DNA from: Flavobacterium hydatis
GTDB lineage: Bacteria; Bacteroidota; Bacteroidia; Flavobacteriales; Flavobacteriaceae
Reading direction: 5' to 3'
Assembly (NCBI RefSeq): GCF_000737695.1
Contig: NZ_JPRM01000026.1
Location: forward strand, 1 to 64,000
Length of the DNA stretch: 64,000 bases
Shown: in pieces, positions 26,172 through 32,996 of the stretch
Numbering within the stretch: the stretch's first letter is position 1
Layout: every line of letters begins with the position of its first letter
Position numbers and translations under genes: made by a program
The notes under the pieces: generated by a model
What the model was told of the DNA's origin: nothing
Database searches by the model: none
Seen by the model: the letters and a program-made list of their open reading frames with translations, nothing else

Positions 26172-26972
26172 CTAAATCTCAAAAAAGCTTTTAGCGTTTT
26201 TAGTAGTTTCTTCTGCAACTTTAATTCCTGAAATTCCTTTAAACTGAGCAACTGTTGCTGCAACAAAAGGCAGAAAAGCAGGTTCACAACGGCGTTCGTG
26301 GTATTTTTTCATGAGACTATTTGGAACATTTTTCGGCAGCATAAATGGCGCATCGGTTTCGATCATTATTCGGTCAAGCGGTGTATATTGAATCACTTCT
26401 TTTAAAAGGTCAAAACGCTTACTATCTGATATTGCTCCTGTAAAACCAAGATAAAATCCGTTATCAAGATAAGTTTTGGCTTCTTGTAAACTTCCTGTAA
26501 AACAATGCACCACAGCTTTTGGTAATTGTGGTAAATAGTCTTTAGTAATACTCATAAATCTTGTAAAAGCAGCTCTCTCGTGCAAGAACAAAGGTTTCTG
26601 AACTTCGATTGCTAATTCTAATTGCGCTTTATAACAGCTTTCTTGTACGTTTCTGGGCGAAAAGTCACGATCAAAATCGAGTCCGCACTCACCTACCGAA
26701 ACGACTTGTTTTTGTTTTAATAAATTTCGCAGTCGTGAGATACTTTGTGCGTCAAAACTCTTCGCATCATGCGGATGAATTCCTGCTGTTGCGTATAATA
26801 TTCCTGGATATTCTTTTGCTATTTCAGCCGAAGCTTCACTATTTTTCACACTTGTTCCTGTTAGTATCATTTGCGATACATCGGCATCTAAAGCGTTTTG
26901 TACGACATCGTCTATGTCATTTTGGAATTGTTTATTGGTTAAATTAATTCCGATATCTATATATGTATTCAT
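26172..26972 (-). CDS. tatD: TatD-family metal-dependent nuclease
   Basis: 266 residues. It starts TYIDIGINLTNKQF, close to the E. coli TatD opening. Metal ligands of the amidohydrolase-like barrel are visible: GIHPHDAKSF, VGECGLDFDRDFSP, PLFLHERAAF, VVHCFTGS and IETDAPFM. Family members are Mg-dependent 3'-5' exonucleases on DNA or RNA. The gene lies on the same strand as the RNA-repair genes, between the SDR pair and the kinase/ligase pair, so it may take part in end trimming. TatD is also a common housekeeping gene. Confidence 0.9.
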   Translation of the reverse strand: MNTYIDIGINLTNKQFQNDIDDVVQNALDADVSQMILTGTSVKNSEASAEIAKEYPGILYATAGIHPHDAKSFDAQSISRLRNLLKQKQVVSVGECGLDFDRDFSPRNVQESCYKAQLELAIEVQKPLFLHERAAFTRFMSITKDYLPQLPKAVVHCFTGSLQEAKTYLDNGFYLGFTGAISDSKRFDLLKEVIQYTPLDRIMIETDAPFMLPKNVPNSLMKKYHERRCEPAFLPFVAATVAQFKGISGIKVAEETTKNAKSFFEI

Positions 26973-27255
26973 TTTTTTTTTAGTTAGTAAGATTCTAAGA
27001 AACTAAGGTTCTGAGTTTTTAGCTCTTTGAGTCTTTCTGTTTTTTTATTATTTTTTTTTGCCATTTGGACGCTAAGGCACAAAGTTTTTTTGTTTCACGC
27101 AGATTTAAAAAAATTTCAGCAGATGTTGGCAAATTATTCTAAAAAAATCGAATTAAATCTGCTGAAATCTGCAAAATCTGCGTGAAATAAATCTTTGCAA
27201 ACTTTGCGGTTAAAAGCCTTTGAACCTTTGCCTCTCTGAACCTTTGTTCCTATTT
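26973..27255. repeat. Intergenic repeats with large inverted repeat
   Basis: An imperfect inverted repeat at 27093-27187 (TTTCACGCAGATTT ... AAATCTGCGTGAAA, with inner ATTTCAGCAGAT / ATCTGCTGAAAT arms) sits among CTTTGCG / CCTTTGAACCT fragments. Non-coding. Confidence 0.75.
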
Positions 27256-28128
27256 TTAAAAATCCCCATAATACACCTGAAAGCATGGTAATTTCAGGTC
27301 GTTTCTCCAGGTATCAACTACTTGATTTCTATCATCGAGAGCAAACTCTACAAAGTATTTATCTTTGATAAAATCATTATAGATTTCAGTTTTTATAATC
27401 GAATCTTTTCGACTATCCTGACTTTTTCGCATAATTAAGTCATCGAATTCTATGGCATGTTTTTCAAGGAAACGCAAAGTCGGTTCTTTGTATCTATCTT
27501 CTCTTCCTGAAACCAATAATATTTTATATCCCAATTTCTTATAATTCCTTAATACGTTTGCCACAGGCTCATTTATTAAATCCTGATCACATTTACTAGC
27601 ATCAAAAGGGTTTCTTCCGTTCATTAAAGCCAATGTTCCATCAAGATCACAGATTATTGCTTTTGGCAATTCTGGGTCTTGGATTGCGTATTCAGGAGAA
27701 TCTTTAAAAAATTGTCGATGCATTTTCTTAATCACTTTTTCTCCAACTGGCTTTTCTCTTAAAGCATCTCGCTCGATACAAACCCTAACATCTGTATTTA
27801 CTTCGATAACCTCAACAGTTACGTTTTCACTAAATTTAGCGTTGTATTCCTGAACCAATTGTGTAACTCGTTTCAAGTTTGTATCGGATAAGTTTGTATC
27901 ATCTACTACAATATTTTTTCCTTCCTCTAGACATTTAACGATTAATAAATCACGAACTTTTTTTACAAACTTCTCGTTATTTTTACTCGTTGTTCCGTTA
28001 TCAAACATTGCACGCAAATCGTCTCTATTGATTCTTTTATATGTTTCTGGATTTTCTGAAATTATCTTTTTTGCCAAAGTCGATTTTCCACTTCCTGGCA
28101 ATCCTTTCATTAAAATTACTTTTCTCAT
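27256..28128 (-). CDS. pnkp: T4 Pnkp-type polynucleotide kinase / 3'-phosphatase
   Basis: 290 residues from MRKVILMKG. I reject the ATG 33 nt upstream because it lies inside the preceding ligase gene and this start has AAAGGAG just before it. N-terminal kinase: P-loop GLPGSGKS (residues 9-16), with RINRDDLR and VDDTNLS following. C-terminal acylphosphatase-type phosphatase: ICDLDGTLAL with Asp161 and Asp163, then LVSGREDRYK and FALDDRNQVVD. Order and size match phage T4 Pnkp (301 residues), which adds 5' phosphate and removes 3' or cyclic phosphate so that broken tRNA can be sealed. It starts one base after the ligase stop codon, so the two are coupled. Confidence 0.93.
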   Translation of the reverse strand: MRKVILMKGLPGSGKSTLAKKIISENPETYKRINRDDLRAMFDNGTTSKNNEKFVKKVRDLLIVKCLEEGKNIVVDDTNLSDTNLKRVTQLVQEYNAKFSENVTVEVIEVNTDVRVCIERDALREKPVGEKVIKKMHRQFFKDSPEYAIQDPELPKAIICDLDGTLALMNGRNPFDASKCDQDLINEPVANVLRNYKKLGYKILLVSGREDRYKEPTLRFLEKHAIEFDDLIMRKSQDSRKDSIIKTEIYNDFIKDKYFVEFALDDRNQVVDTWRNDLKLPCFQVYYGDF

Positions 28129-28129
28129 T

Positions 28130-29146
28130 TTATTCTTCTCCTTTATTAAACGGTTTTTCAAATGTTGGTCGAATCATTTTCCAGATAATCTCTGAATAGT
28201 CTTTACCATTTAGCATTGCAAATAATACTCCCGAATGTTGACAAGTCAGGAAATACAAGGCTGTTTCTTTCCGAGATTCTAATATTTTAAAATCTGCTTT
28301 GCTCTGGTTCTCTATTATCAAATATTTATTTTCTAAATCGGCTTTGGTTTGTTTAACCCAATCGAAAAATTCATCTGGAACACGTTCCAAAATTTCTTCC
28401 ATTGATTGATTAGTTTTCAGATATTCCCAAATATTCAAATTAGAAACTTGTGTAATGATTCGATGTAAACGAAGGTATTCTTCAAATTTGATTTTCACTC
28501 TAAAATTATTCGAATATTTAATAATAAAACCTTCTTTATTCATAATATCCATTTCTTTTAAAGTCAGAATATCTTTGATTCCGTCATATCTTTCTACTAC
28601 TGGAAAACCAATATCTTCTAGCGGAAATTCTTCTCCTGTTTGTGTATCGATAATTGCCAGTAAAACTAATTCTTCTGCTACACCATAATCTAAAACAATG
28701 CGGTTTTCTGGATAAATAATCTCGAATAAATACGTCTTTCTTTTATCCAATAATGTCCATGAGTCTTTATATTTTCTATGCAACATTTCGTTTGCTTTAT
28801 CGGATTGGTCGCTTGCAAAAGAACCTCGACTTGCCATAAACGGAACCTCATCTATCCAATACAAAATTCCCATTGAACCGTCCATTTTATCATAAACTTC
28901 AAAAGTTGCATCAGGAAGCACTTGATTTTCCATTTCTCCCAAATTAAAAAACTTAGGAAATGGTCTTGCAACAACTTTAAAGTTTTCATCTAAGATTAAT
29001 CCTCTACAACTTAATGTAACATCATTCCATATTCTTTCGAATTGAGCACTTTGGGTATAATTATAGATATATAAATCATAATTAGGGTGTTTGTTTACTC
29101 TAATATAATTTTGGGATATCATCTCTTTTAAAAGTACTATATTCAT
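28130..29146 (-). CDS. rnlA: T4 Rnl1 (RnlA)-type RNA ligase
   Basis: 338 residues. Motif I is YDKMDGSMGILYW with Lys87 as the adenylylated lysine. An upstream LSCRGLILDE matches the Rnl1 pre-motif, and later motifs are FMASRGSF (motif Ia/III region), YLFEIIYPENRIVLDY (IIIa), KEGFIIKY (IV) and FRVKIKFEEY (V). T4 Rnl1 is 374 residues and repairs tRNA-Lys cut in the anticodon loop. The gene heads a two-gene operon with the kinase/phosphatase. The shared dyad/-7 element lies 18-55 nt upstream of the ATG. Together they form a complete 'heal and seal' pair. Confidence 0.94.
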   Translation of the reverse strand: MNIVLLKEMISQNYIRVNKHPNYDLYIYNYTQSAQFERIWNDVTLSCRGLILDENFKVVARPFPKFFNLGEMENQVLPDATFEVYDKMDGSMGILYWIDEVPFMASRGSFASDQSDKANEMLHRKYKDSWTLLDKRKTYLFEIIYPENRIVLDYGVAEELVLLAIIDTQTGEEFPLEDIGFPVVERYDGIKDILTLKEMDIMNKEGFIIKYSNNFRVKIKFEEYLRLHRIITQVSNLNIWEYLKTNQSMEEILERVPDEFFDWVKQTKADLENKYLIIENQSKADFKILESRKETALYFLTCQHSGVLFAMLNGKDYSEIIWKMIRPTFEKPFNKGEE

Positions 29147-29163
29147 TTCTTCTTTTCTTTAAA

Positions 29164-29201
29164 CAAAGATTCAAAAATTACTACGCAGTTATTTTACGCA
29201 G
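29164..29201 (-). promoter_or_regulatory. Shared dyad plus -7-like box, copy 2 (RNA ligase operon)
   Basis: Minus strand: CTGCGTAAAATAACTGCGTAG, 9 nt, then AATCTTTG (29164-29171), 18 nt before the ligase ATG. Same layout as copies at 6595, 29470 and 31010. Confidence 0.75.
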
Positions 29202-29264
29202 AAAAAAGGAATCTTATTTTGAGTAATCGAAATTACTCGTAAACATTCATTTGTTTTATTTTGT

Positions 29265-29454
29265 GACCCTGATGAGATTCGAACTCATATTCCCTCTCAG
29301 GCATTGCGGCTCTAAATACGCTTCCCTACTTTCCCTAACGATTTCGGTGCTTCTGTAAATTCTACCCATTAGTCCGCACGGGTCTAACCGGAATATCCGC
29401 AAACTCTACAGCCAGTAATTTTTCTGTAGGCTTTTCCTTTTAAGCTACAAGGCC
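29265..29454 (-). ncRNA. tRNA-like structured RNA, ~190 nt
   Basis: The ends make a full 7-bp acceptor stem (GGCCTTG with CAGGGTC, two G-U pairs). It is followed by U8-A9, a perfect D arm (GCTT-AAAAGGAA-AAGC with GG in the loop) and, at the 3' side, a perfect T arm (ATGAG-TTCGAAT-CTCAT). In place of a normal anticodon arm there is a 6-bp stem CTACAG / CTGTAG closing a 12-nt loop. About 95 extra nt then contain hairpins (CGGA / TCCG, ACCC / GGGT) and the 11-mer GGAAGCGTATT shared with the RNA at 6353-6502. The shared promoter-like element ends 15 nt upstream, so it is probably its own transcription unit. No protein is encoded. It is neither a standard tRNA nor a normal-length tmRNA. Confidence 0.7.
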
Positions 29455-29469
29455 TTTATTTTGATGATA

Positions 29470-29508
29470 CAAAGGTTTATAACCGGTGCGCAATTATTTT
29501 GCGCAGTG
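29470..29508 (-). promoter_or_regulatory. Shared dyad plus -7-like box, copy 3 (tRNA-like RNA)
   Basis: Minus strand: ACTGCGCAAAATAATTGCGC, 8 nt, then AACCTTTG (29470-29477) and TATCATCAAA, which repeats exactly at copy 4. It points at the 190-nt tRNA-like RNA, whose acceptor stem begins 15 nt downstream. Confidence 0.75.
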
Positions 29509-29598
29509 AAAAAAGAAATACACTTCTTTGACATAATAAGATTCATAGGGATTAGTTCTCTTCTTATTATTTAGTTTTTTACTTATCCTAATAACAAC

Positions 29599-29626
29599 AA
29601 AAGCAACCAATCTAGAGGTTGCTTTT
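29599..29626. terminator. Hairpin terminator
   Basis: AAAAGCAACC / GGTTGCTTTT around an 8-nt loop. It ends the minus-strand transcript that carries the small orphan gene at 29721-30023; the symmetry allows both directions. Confidence 0.7.
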
Positions 29627-29720
29627 ATTATTTAATTATGCATGTAACTAATTGCAGTGGATACGAAGTCAGAGATGTTTGCCAGTGTATACGATAATTT
29701 TATTAGCAAGGACACTTCAT

Positions 29721-30023
29721 CTAGTCTTCATTTCTTGCGTAAACTAAATAAAAATCATTATTAATTGATTTAAATATTTCACCAGTACTTTCTTTTGTTA
29801 CTAAATATTTATAAGTAGTATTTTTAAAAATCAAATCACAGTCCATTTCTCCTGTTGTATCAATCAACAATTCTATTTCATCTTGAGTTGGAATTTCTTC
29901 AAATATAATATTAAGACAGAATTCTTCGTACTTATTTTTAGTAATATAAATAATTCTCATATTTTTAGTAATATGATAAAGTAAAGCTCTTATTATATAC
30001 GGTAAATGTTTATTAATATCCAT
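29721..30023 (-). CDS. Uncharacterised ~100-residue protein
   Basis: Starts at MDINKHLPYIIRALLYHI; an ATG 66 nt upstream has a weaker beginning and I prefer the shorter form. The body is alternating beta/charged (KNMRIIYITKNKYEE ... FEEIPTQDEIELLIDTTGE ... FLVYARNE-like end). No family recognised. It lies between the nucleotidyltransferase and the tRNA-like RNA on the same strand and ends ~95 nt before a terminator. Confidence 0.5.
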   Translation of the reverse strand: MDINKHLPYIIRALLYHITKNMRIIYITKNKYEEFCLNIIFEEIPTQDEIELLIDTTGEMDCDLIFKNTTYKYLVTKESTGEIFKSINNDFYLVYARNED

Positions 30024-30110
30024 AATTAAAATTTTGATTTTGGGTGAACAAGGGACTTTAGCTAAAATATAAGTTTTGACTAAAGTCAATTAGATAAACT
30101 TTATTTTTCC

Positions 30111-30194
30111 CTCCAGCTAAAGCAGGAGGCAATTCAATACATTATTTAAATCTTTATCGCCATCTTTGTCAAAGTTTTAAATCTTTGACAAAGA
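30111..30194. repeat. Two adjacent palindromic intergenic elements
   Basis: CCTCCAGC-TAAA-GCAGGAGG at about 30112-30131 and a 13-bp perfect inverted repeat ATCTTTGTCAAAG / CTTTGACAAAGAT at 30162-30194. They lie between the nucleotidyltransferase stop and the orphan gene and could stop or protect the transcript. Confidence 0.7.
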
Positions 30195-30213
30195 TTTCTT
30201 GACAACTGAAGAA

Positions 30214-30984
30214 TTAAAACTTTTCATTTACCATATCAATGCATTCATTATTACAAGTCAAAAAGCCATTAGAAGATTTAAACTCTCCAAAATTCTGAAG
30301 CAATTTTAACCAATAGTTAATGTACCCTTGCAAAATCATTTTATCATCTACTGTAATTGTTTTTCTATAAATAAATATATCCAATTCATTATAATACTCT
30401 ACTAATTTTTTCTTGGTATATATTTCAATATCATTTTCAATTAAAGCTATATTTTGCCCGACATAAAAAGCTATAATTTTCCAAATATCAGAATCTCTTG
30501 TATTCTTTTGATTGAATTCTGAAAGTGAAACAAAATCTATTTTGCCAAGTGCTTCCAATTTCAGATTAAAATCATGGATTCCTTTTATAATGGGGCGAAT
30601 CTGAGTTCGGTATTCTGTTCGCGTCAACATTGTCAAAACTGTCCGAACGGCTTTATAAATTGCCAACGTTTTATTTCTTATATGCTTTTCGGTTACCAAT
30701 AAAGGATAATCTTGCTGATGGAAACTATACGTTTCTAATAATGCATTATTGAGCGAATCTATCCATGATTTTGTAAAAATAGTATCTGAAATTTTTCCAT
30801 ATTCAATAACGGCTAAGGTTGCATTCCAATTCAAATTATATTCTTTAGAAAGGAAAAGTACTTTGTTTTTTCTTTCTTCTTGCGTTTTAGGCATTTCTTC
30901 TTTTGGAACAACAATAATCACATCCTTGTCTGTAGAATCATCTGAACCATAAATATAATACGGGTATGGAAAAGTATTTCTCAA
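30214..30984 (-). CDS. Pol-beta-type nucleotidyltransferase, RNA-repair neighbourhood
   Basis: 256 residues. The nucleotidyltransferase signature is at the very start: YYIYGSDDSTDKDVIIVV (Gly-Ser ... Asp-x-Asp). The rest is helical (WKIIAFYVGQNIALIENDIE), with no recognised second domain; the third acidic residue is not certain. Such enzymes add nucleotides to RNA, protein or small-molecule targets. Its promoter region holds a copy of the element shared with the Rnl1/Pnkp operon and the tRNA-like RNAs, so it likely serves the same process, for example tRNA 3'-end or tRNA-like RNA modification. The substrate is not readable from sequence. Confidence 0.72.
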   Translation of the reverse strand: MRNTFPYPYYIYGSDDSTDKDVIIVVPKEEMPKTQEERKNKVLFLSKEYNLNWNATLAVIEYGKISDTIFTKSWIDSLNNALLETYSFHQQDYPLLVTEKHIRNKTLAIYKAVRTVLTMLTRTEYRTQIRPIIKGIHDFNLKLEALGKIDFVSLSEFNQKNTRDSDIWKIIAFYVGQNIALIENDIEIYTKKKLVEYYNELDIFIYRKTITVDDKMILQGYINYWLKLLQNFGEFKSSNGFLTCNNECIDMVNEKF

Positions 30985-31009
30985 TGTTAATTATCTTAAT
31001 TTGATGATA

Positions 31010-31048
31010 CAAAGATTTCAGAAGCACTACGCAATTATTTTGCGTAAT
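31010..31048 (-). promoter_or_regulatory. Shared dyad plus -7-like box, copy 4 (nucleotidyltransferase)
   Basis: Minus strand: TTACGCAAAATAATTGCGTAG, 9 nt, then AATCTTTG (31010-31017) and TATCATCAAA as in copy 3. The dyad lies between divergent genes, 35 nt before the ATG of the plus-strand HD gene, so it may control both. Confidence 0.75.
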
Positions 31049-31082
31049 AAAAAATAATTCTATTTTTATGTAAATTAGCCTT

Positions 31083-31697
31083 ATGGATTTAAAAGAAAAG
31101 TATAGAGAATTACTCTTAAATATTGGTTTTAAAGAGAATGAGATTCAGAAAAATTGGTCAGATTTGGAAAAGGCGTATTCTAGTAAATCAAGGCATTATC
31201 ACAACTTATCGCATATAACGGATATGATTTTAAGTTTTGAAACATATCAAGACAAACTTCGGAATCCTGATGAAATATTATTTTCTATTTTTTATCATGA
31301 TTATGTGTATAAGAGTTCTAAAAAAGATAATGAACTGAAAAGTGCTGAATATACATTATCGATTTTACCTAAAAATATCAGTTTTAATAAACAATTGGTT
31401 TTTGATGCTATTTGTGCGACGCAACTTCATCAGCATAATGAAATTGAAGATATCAATTGGTTAATTGATTTTGATTTGAAGATTCTCGCCCGAGATTGGG
31501 AGGATTATCAAATTTATTTTGAACAAATCAGAAAAGAATATCGCATTTATCCTGATTTTCTCTATAAACCAGGACGTGCGAAAGCTTTAAAACATTTCCT
31601 TGAGAATGAATATATTTTCCAGACGGAGGAATTCAGAAATTTATATGAGGAGAAAGCAAGAATGAATATCGAAAAAGAGATTTCATTATTAATGTAG
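31083..31697 (+). CDS. HD-superfamily metal-dependent hydrolase
   Basis: 204 residues. HD-type metal motifs: SRHYHNLSHITDMI (first His cluster) and FSIFYHDYVYK (His-Asp pair), with a further Asp in LIDFDLKILARDWEDY. HD proteins of this small form are predicted phosphohydrolases of nucleotides or RNA ends. The gene starts divergently from the nucleotidyltransferase with the shared dyad element between them. Its stop codon TAG lies inside the first arm of an inverted repeat, so that element probably inserted at, or supplies, the 3' end. Confidence 0.82.
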   Translation: MDLKEKYRELLLNIGFKENEIQKNWSDLEKAYSSKSRHYHNLSHITDMILSFETYQDKLRNPDEILFSIFYHDYVYKSSKKDNELKSAEYTLSILPKNISFNKQLVFDAICATQLHQHNEIEDINWLIDFDLKILARDWEDYQIYFEQIRKEYRIYPDFLYKPGRAKALKHFLENEYIFQTEEFRNLYEEKARMNIEKEISLLM

Positions 31698-31766
31698 AGA
31701 CACACCGTAGTGCGTCTACGTAAGGATTATCTACAAAGTGTTAGACGCACTACGGTGCGTCTCTAC
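31694..31766. repeat. Inverted repeat element after the HD gene
   Basis: 25-bp arms GTAGAGACACACCGTAGTGC... and ...GCACTACGGTGCGTCTCTAC match at 24 of 25 positions around a 23-nt centre. A relative with the same GACGCAC / GTGCGTC core is at 45713-45770. MITE-like or terminator-like repeat. Confidence 0.88.
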
Positions 31767-31837
31767 GGAAAATTGGGAACGAAAAACAAATCGTTTACAA
31801 CAAAATAAAAACGGTAGTTTATTCTATTATCGGTTTT

Positions 31838-31935
31838 GCGTGAGGGATTGTAGTGAAAATCCTTTTGTTTTTTCCTTTAAAAAACAAAAGATTGAAACGG
31901 AAAGCCCGACCCGCCTTTTTCGGCGGGACACGCCC
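31838..31935. repeat. ~95-bp dispersed repeat, copy 1
   Basis: Begins GCGTGAGGGATTGTAG, has the inner palindrome ATCCTTTTGTTTTTTCC / AAAAAACAAAAGAT and ends GACACGCCC. Nearly identical to the copy at 37656-37744 except for a short internal hairpin (CCGCC...GGCGG) in this copy. The two copies bracket the PorP/adhesin operon. Confidence 0.92.
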
Positions 31936-31976
31936 TTATTAGGCTAAAAACTGTAATTCAATAAATAACTTCCTGT

Positions 31977-32981
31977 TTATCGTCCTGTATAATTAGGACA
32001 ACCAAAACATTTTACACTTAGGTTAAATTGGTAGGTTAACAAGATTTCGTAAACACCTCCTGTTCTCCCCATGTTTGATGTATTTACATCGTAAGAAAGT
32101 CCTAATTTTAGGTTCTGATATTGTAGTCCTGTAAAAAGATTTATTGAGGTAAGTAACTCTCTGTTTATTCCGTTTTTTGATGGATTGGTAACTGCTGTTG
32201 CTCCAAAAAATATTTTTTCGAACTGGATTGATGTTCCTAAATCAAATCGATTATAACGCCCTTGTTGCATATAATTTGAGGTAATAAGCAATTTGGTTTC
32301 ATACGGAAGGAATAATACATCGACATAATCTGCCAGAAGAAATTCGTAACCCGAACTTAAAGAGAAGAACGTATCCAGAGGTACATTTCCGTTTGAAGCA
32401 AAGGAAATATTGGGTCTGTTAAGGTGTTTCATTGATAAACCAATCCATAGACTTTCGGTATTAAAAACCATTCCTGCTGAGAAATCGAAAAAGCTGACTT
32501 TATCGTTTTTTAACATTGGATCCATTGAACTTGAATTTATAACTCCTGTTCTTATATTAATTTGATCCTCTAGCAATAGGTTTTGAAATGCAAATGATTT
32601 TAATCCGAAACCTGCTTCGATAGCTGGTCTAAAATACCAACTATCATTTAGTTTTACCCTATAAGCATAATTGGCATTTATTTGTGTGTAATTATACTTG
32701 GTCAGGTTTTCTCTTTGATTTAAAACACTTATACCATAACCGCTATTTATATTCTCGTTCCAAGTATTTACAAATGCATAATCGGTATCTATTTTTAAAT
32801 CTAAATCTGGCCATTGTTCGCGGTGGACAATACCTGCATATGTTGTTTCCATAAATCCAGAAAAACCTGGATTTAGTGTTTCGGGAATTAAAAAATATTG
32901 TGTAAAAATTGGGTCTTGCGCTCTCGTTTCCGAAAAAAAGCAACAGGTAATAATTATTGTAATATATAGTTTTAATCTCAT
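31977..32981 (-). CDS. PorP/SprF family T9SS outer-membrane protein
   Basis: 334 residues. Signal peptide ends near FFSETRAQDP, followed by the typical PorP/SprF opening DPIFTQYFLIPETLNPGFSG. About a dozen amphipathic beta strands follow (for example YNYTQINANYAYRVKL, ELLTSINLFTGLQYQNLKLG), consistent with a barrel. Proteins of this family pair with large type B adhesins and help the type IX system export or anchor them; the adhesin gene lies 15 nt upstream on the same strand. The classic partner pair is SprF/SprB of gliding motility, but I would not call this SprF itself. Confidence 0.9.
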   Translation of the reverse strand: MRLKLYITIIITCCFFSETRAQDPIFTQYFLIPETLNPGFSGFMETTYAGIVHREQWPDLDLKIDTDYAFVNTWNENINSGYGISVLNQRENLTKYNYTQINANYAYRVKLNDSWYFRPAIEAGFGLKSFAFQNLLLEDQINIRTGVINSSSMDPMLKNDKVSFFDFSAGMVFNTESLWIGLSMKHLNRPNISFASNGNVPLDTFFSLSSGYEFLLADYVDVLFLPYETKLLITSNYMQQGRYNRFDLGTSIQFEKIFFGATAVTNPSKNGINRELLTSINLFTGLQYQNLKLGLSYDVNTSNMGRTGGVYEILLTYQFNLSVKCFGCPNYTGR

Positions 32982-32996
32982 TGTAATCTGTTGCTT

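Noticed and set aside
29265..29454. tRNA-like RNA considered as tmRNA
   Set aside because: Far shorter than usual tmRNA, has a full D arm and shows no clear tag reading frame; kept only as an alternative.
29265..29454. tRNA-like RNA considered as a tRNA with a simple intron at position 37/38
   Set aside because: No bases next to the T arm pair with the 5' half of an anticodon stem, so removing one insert does not restore a normal arm.
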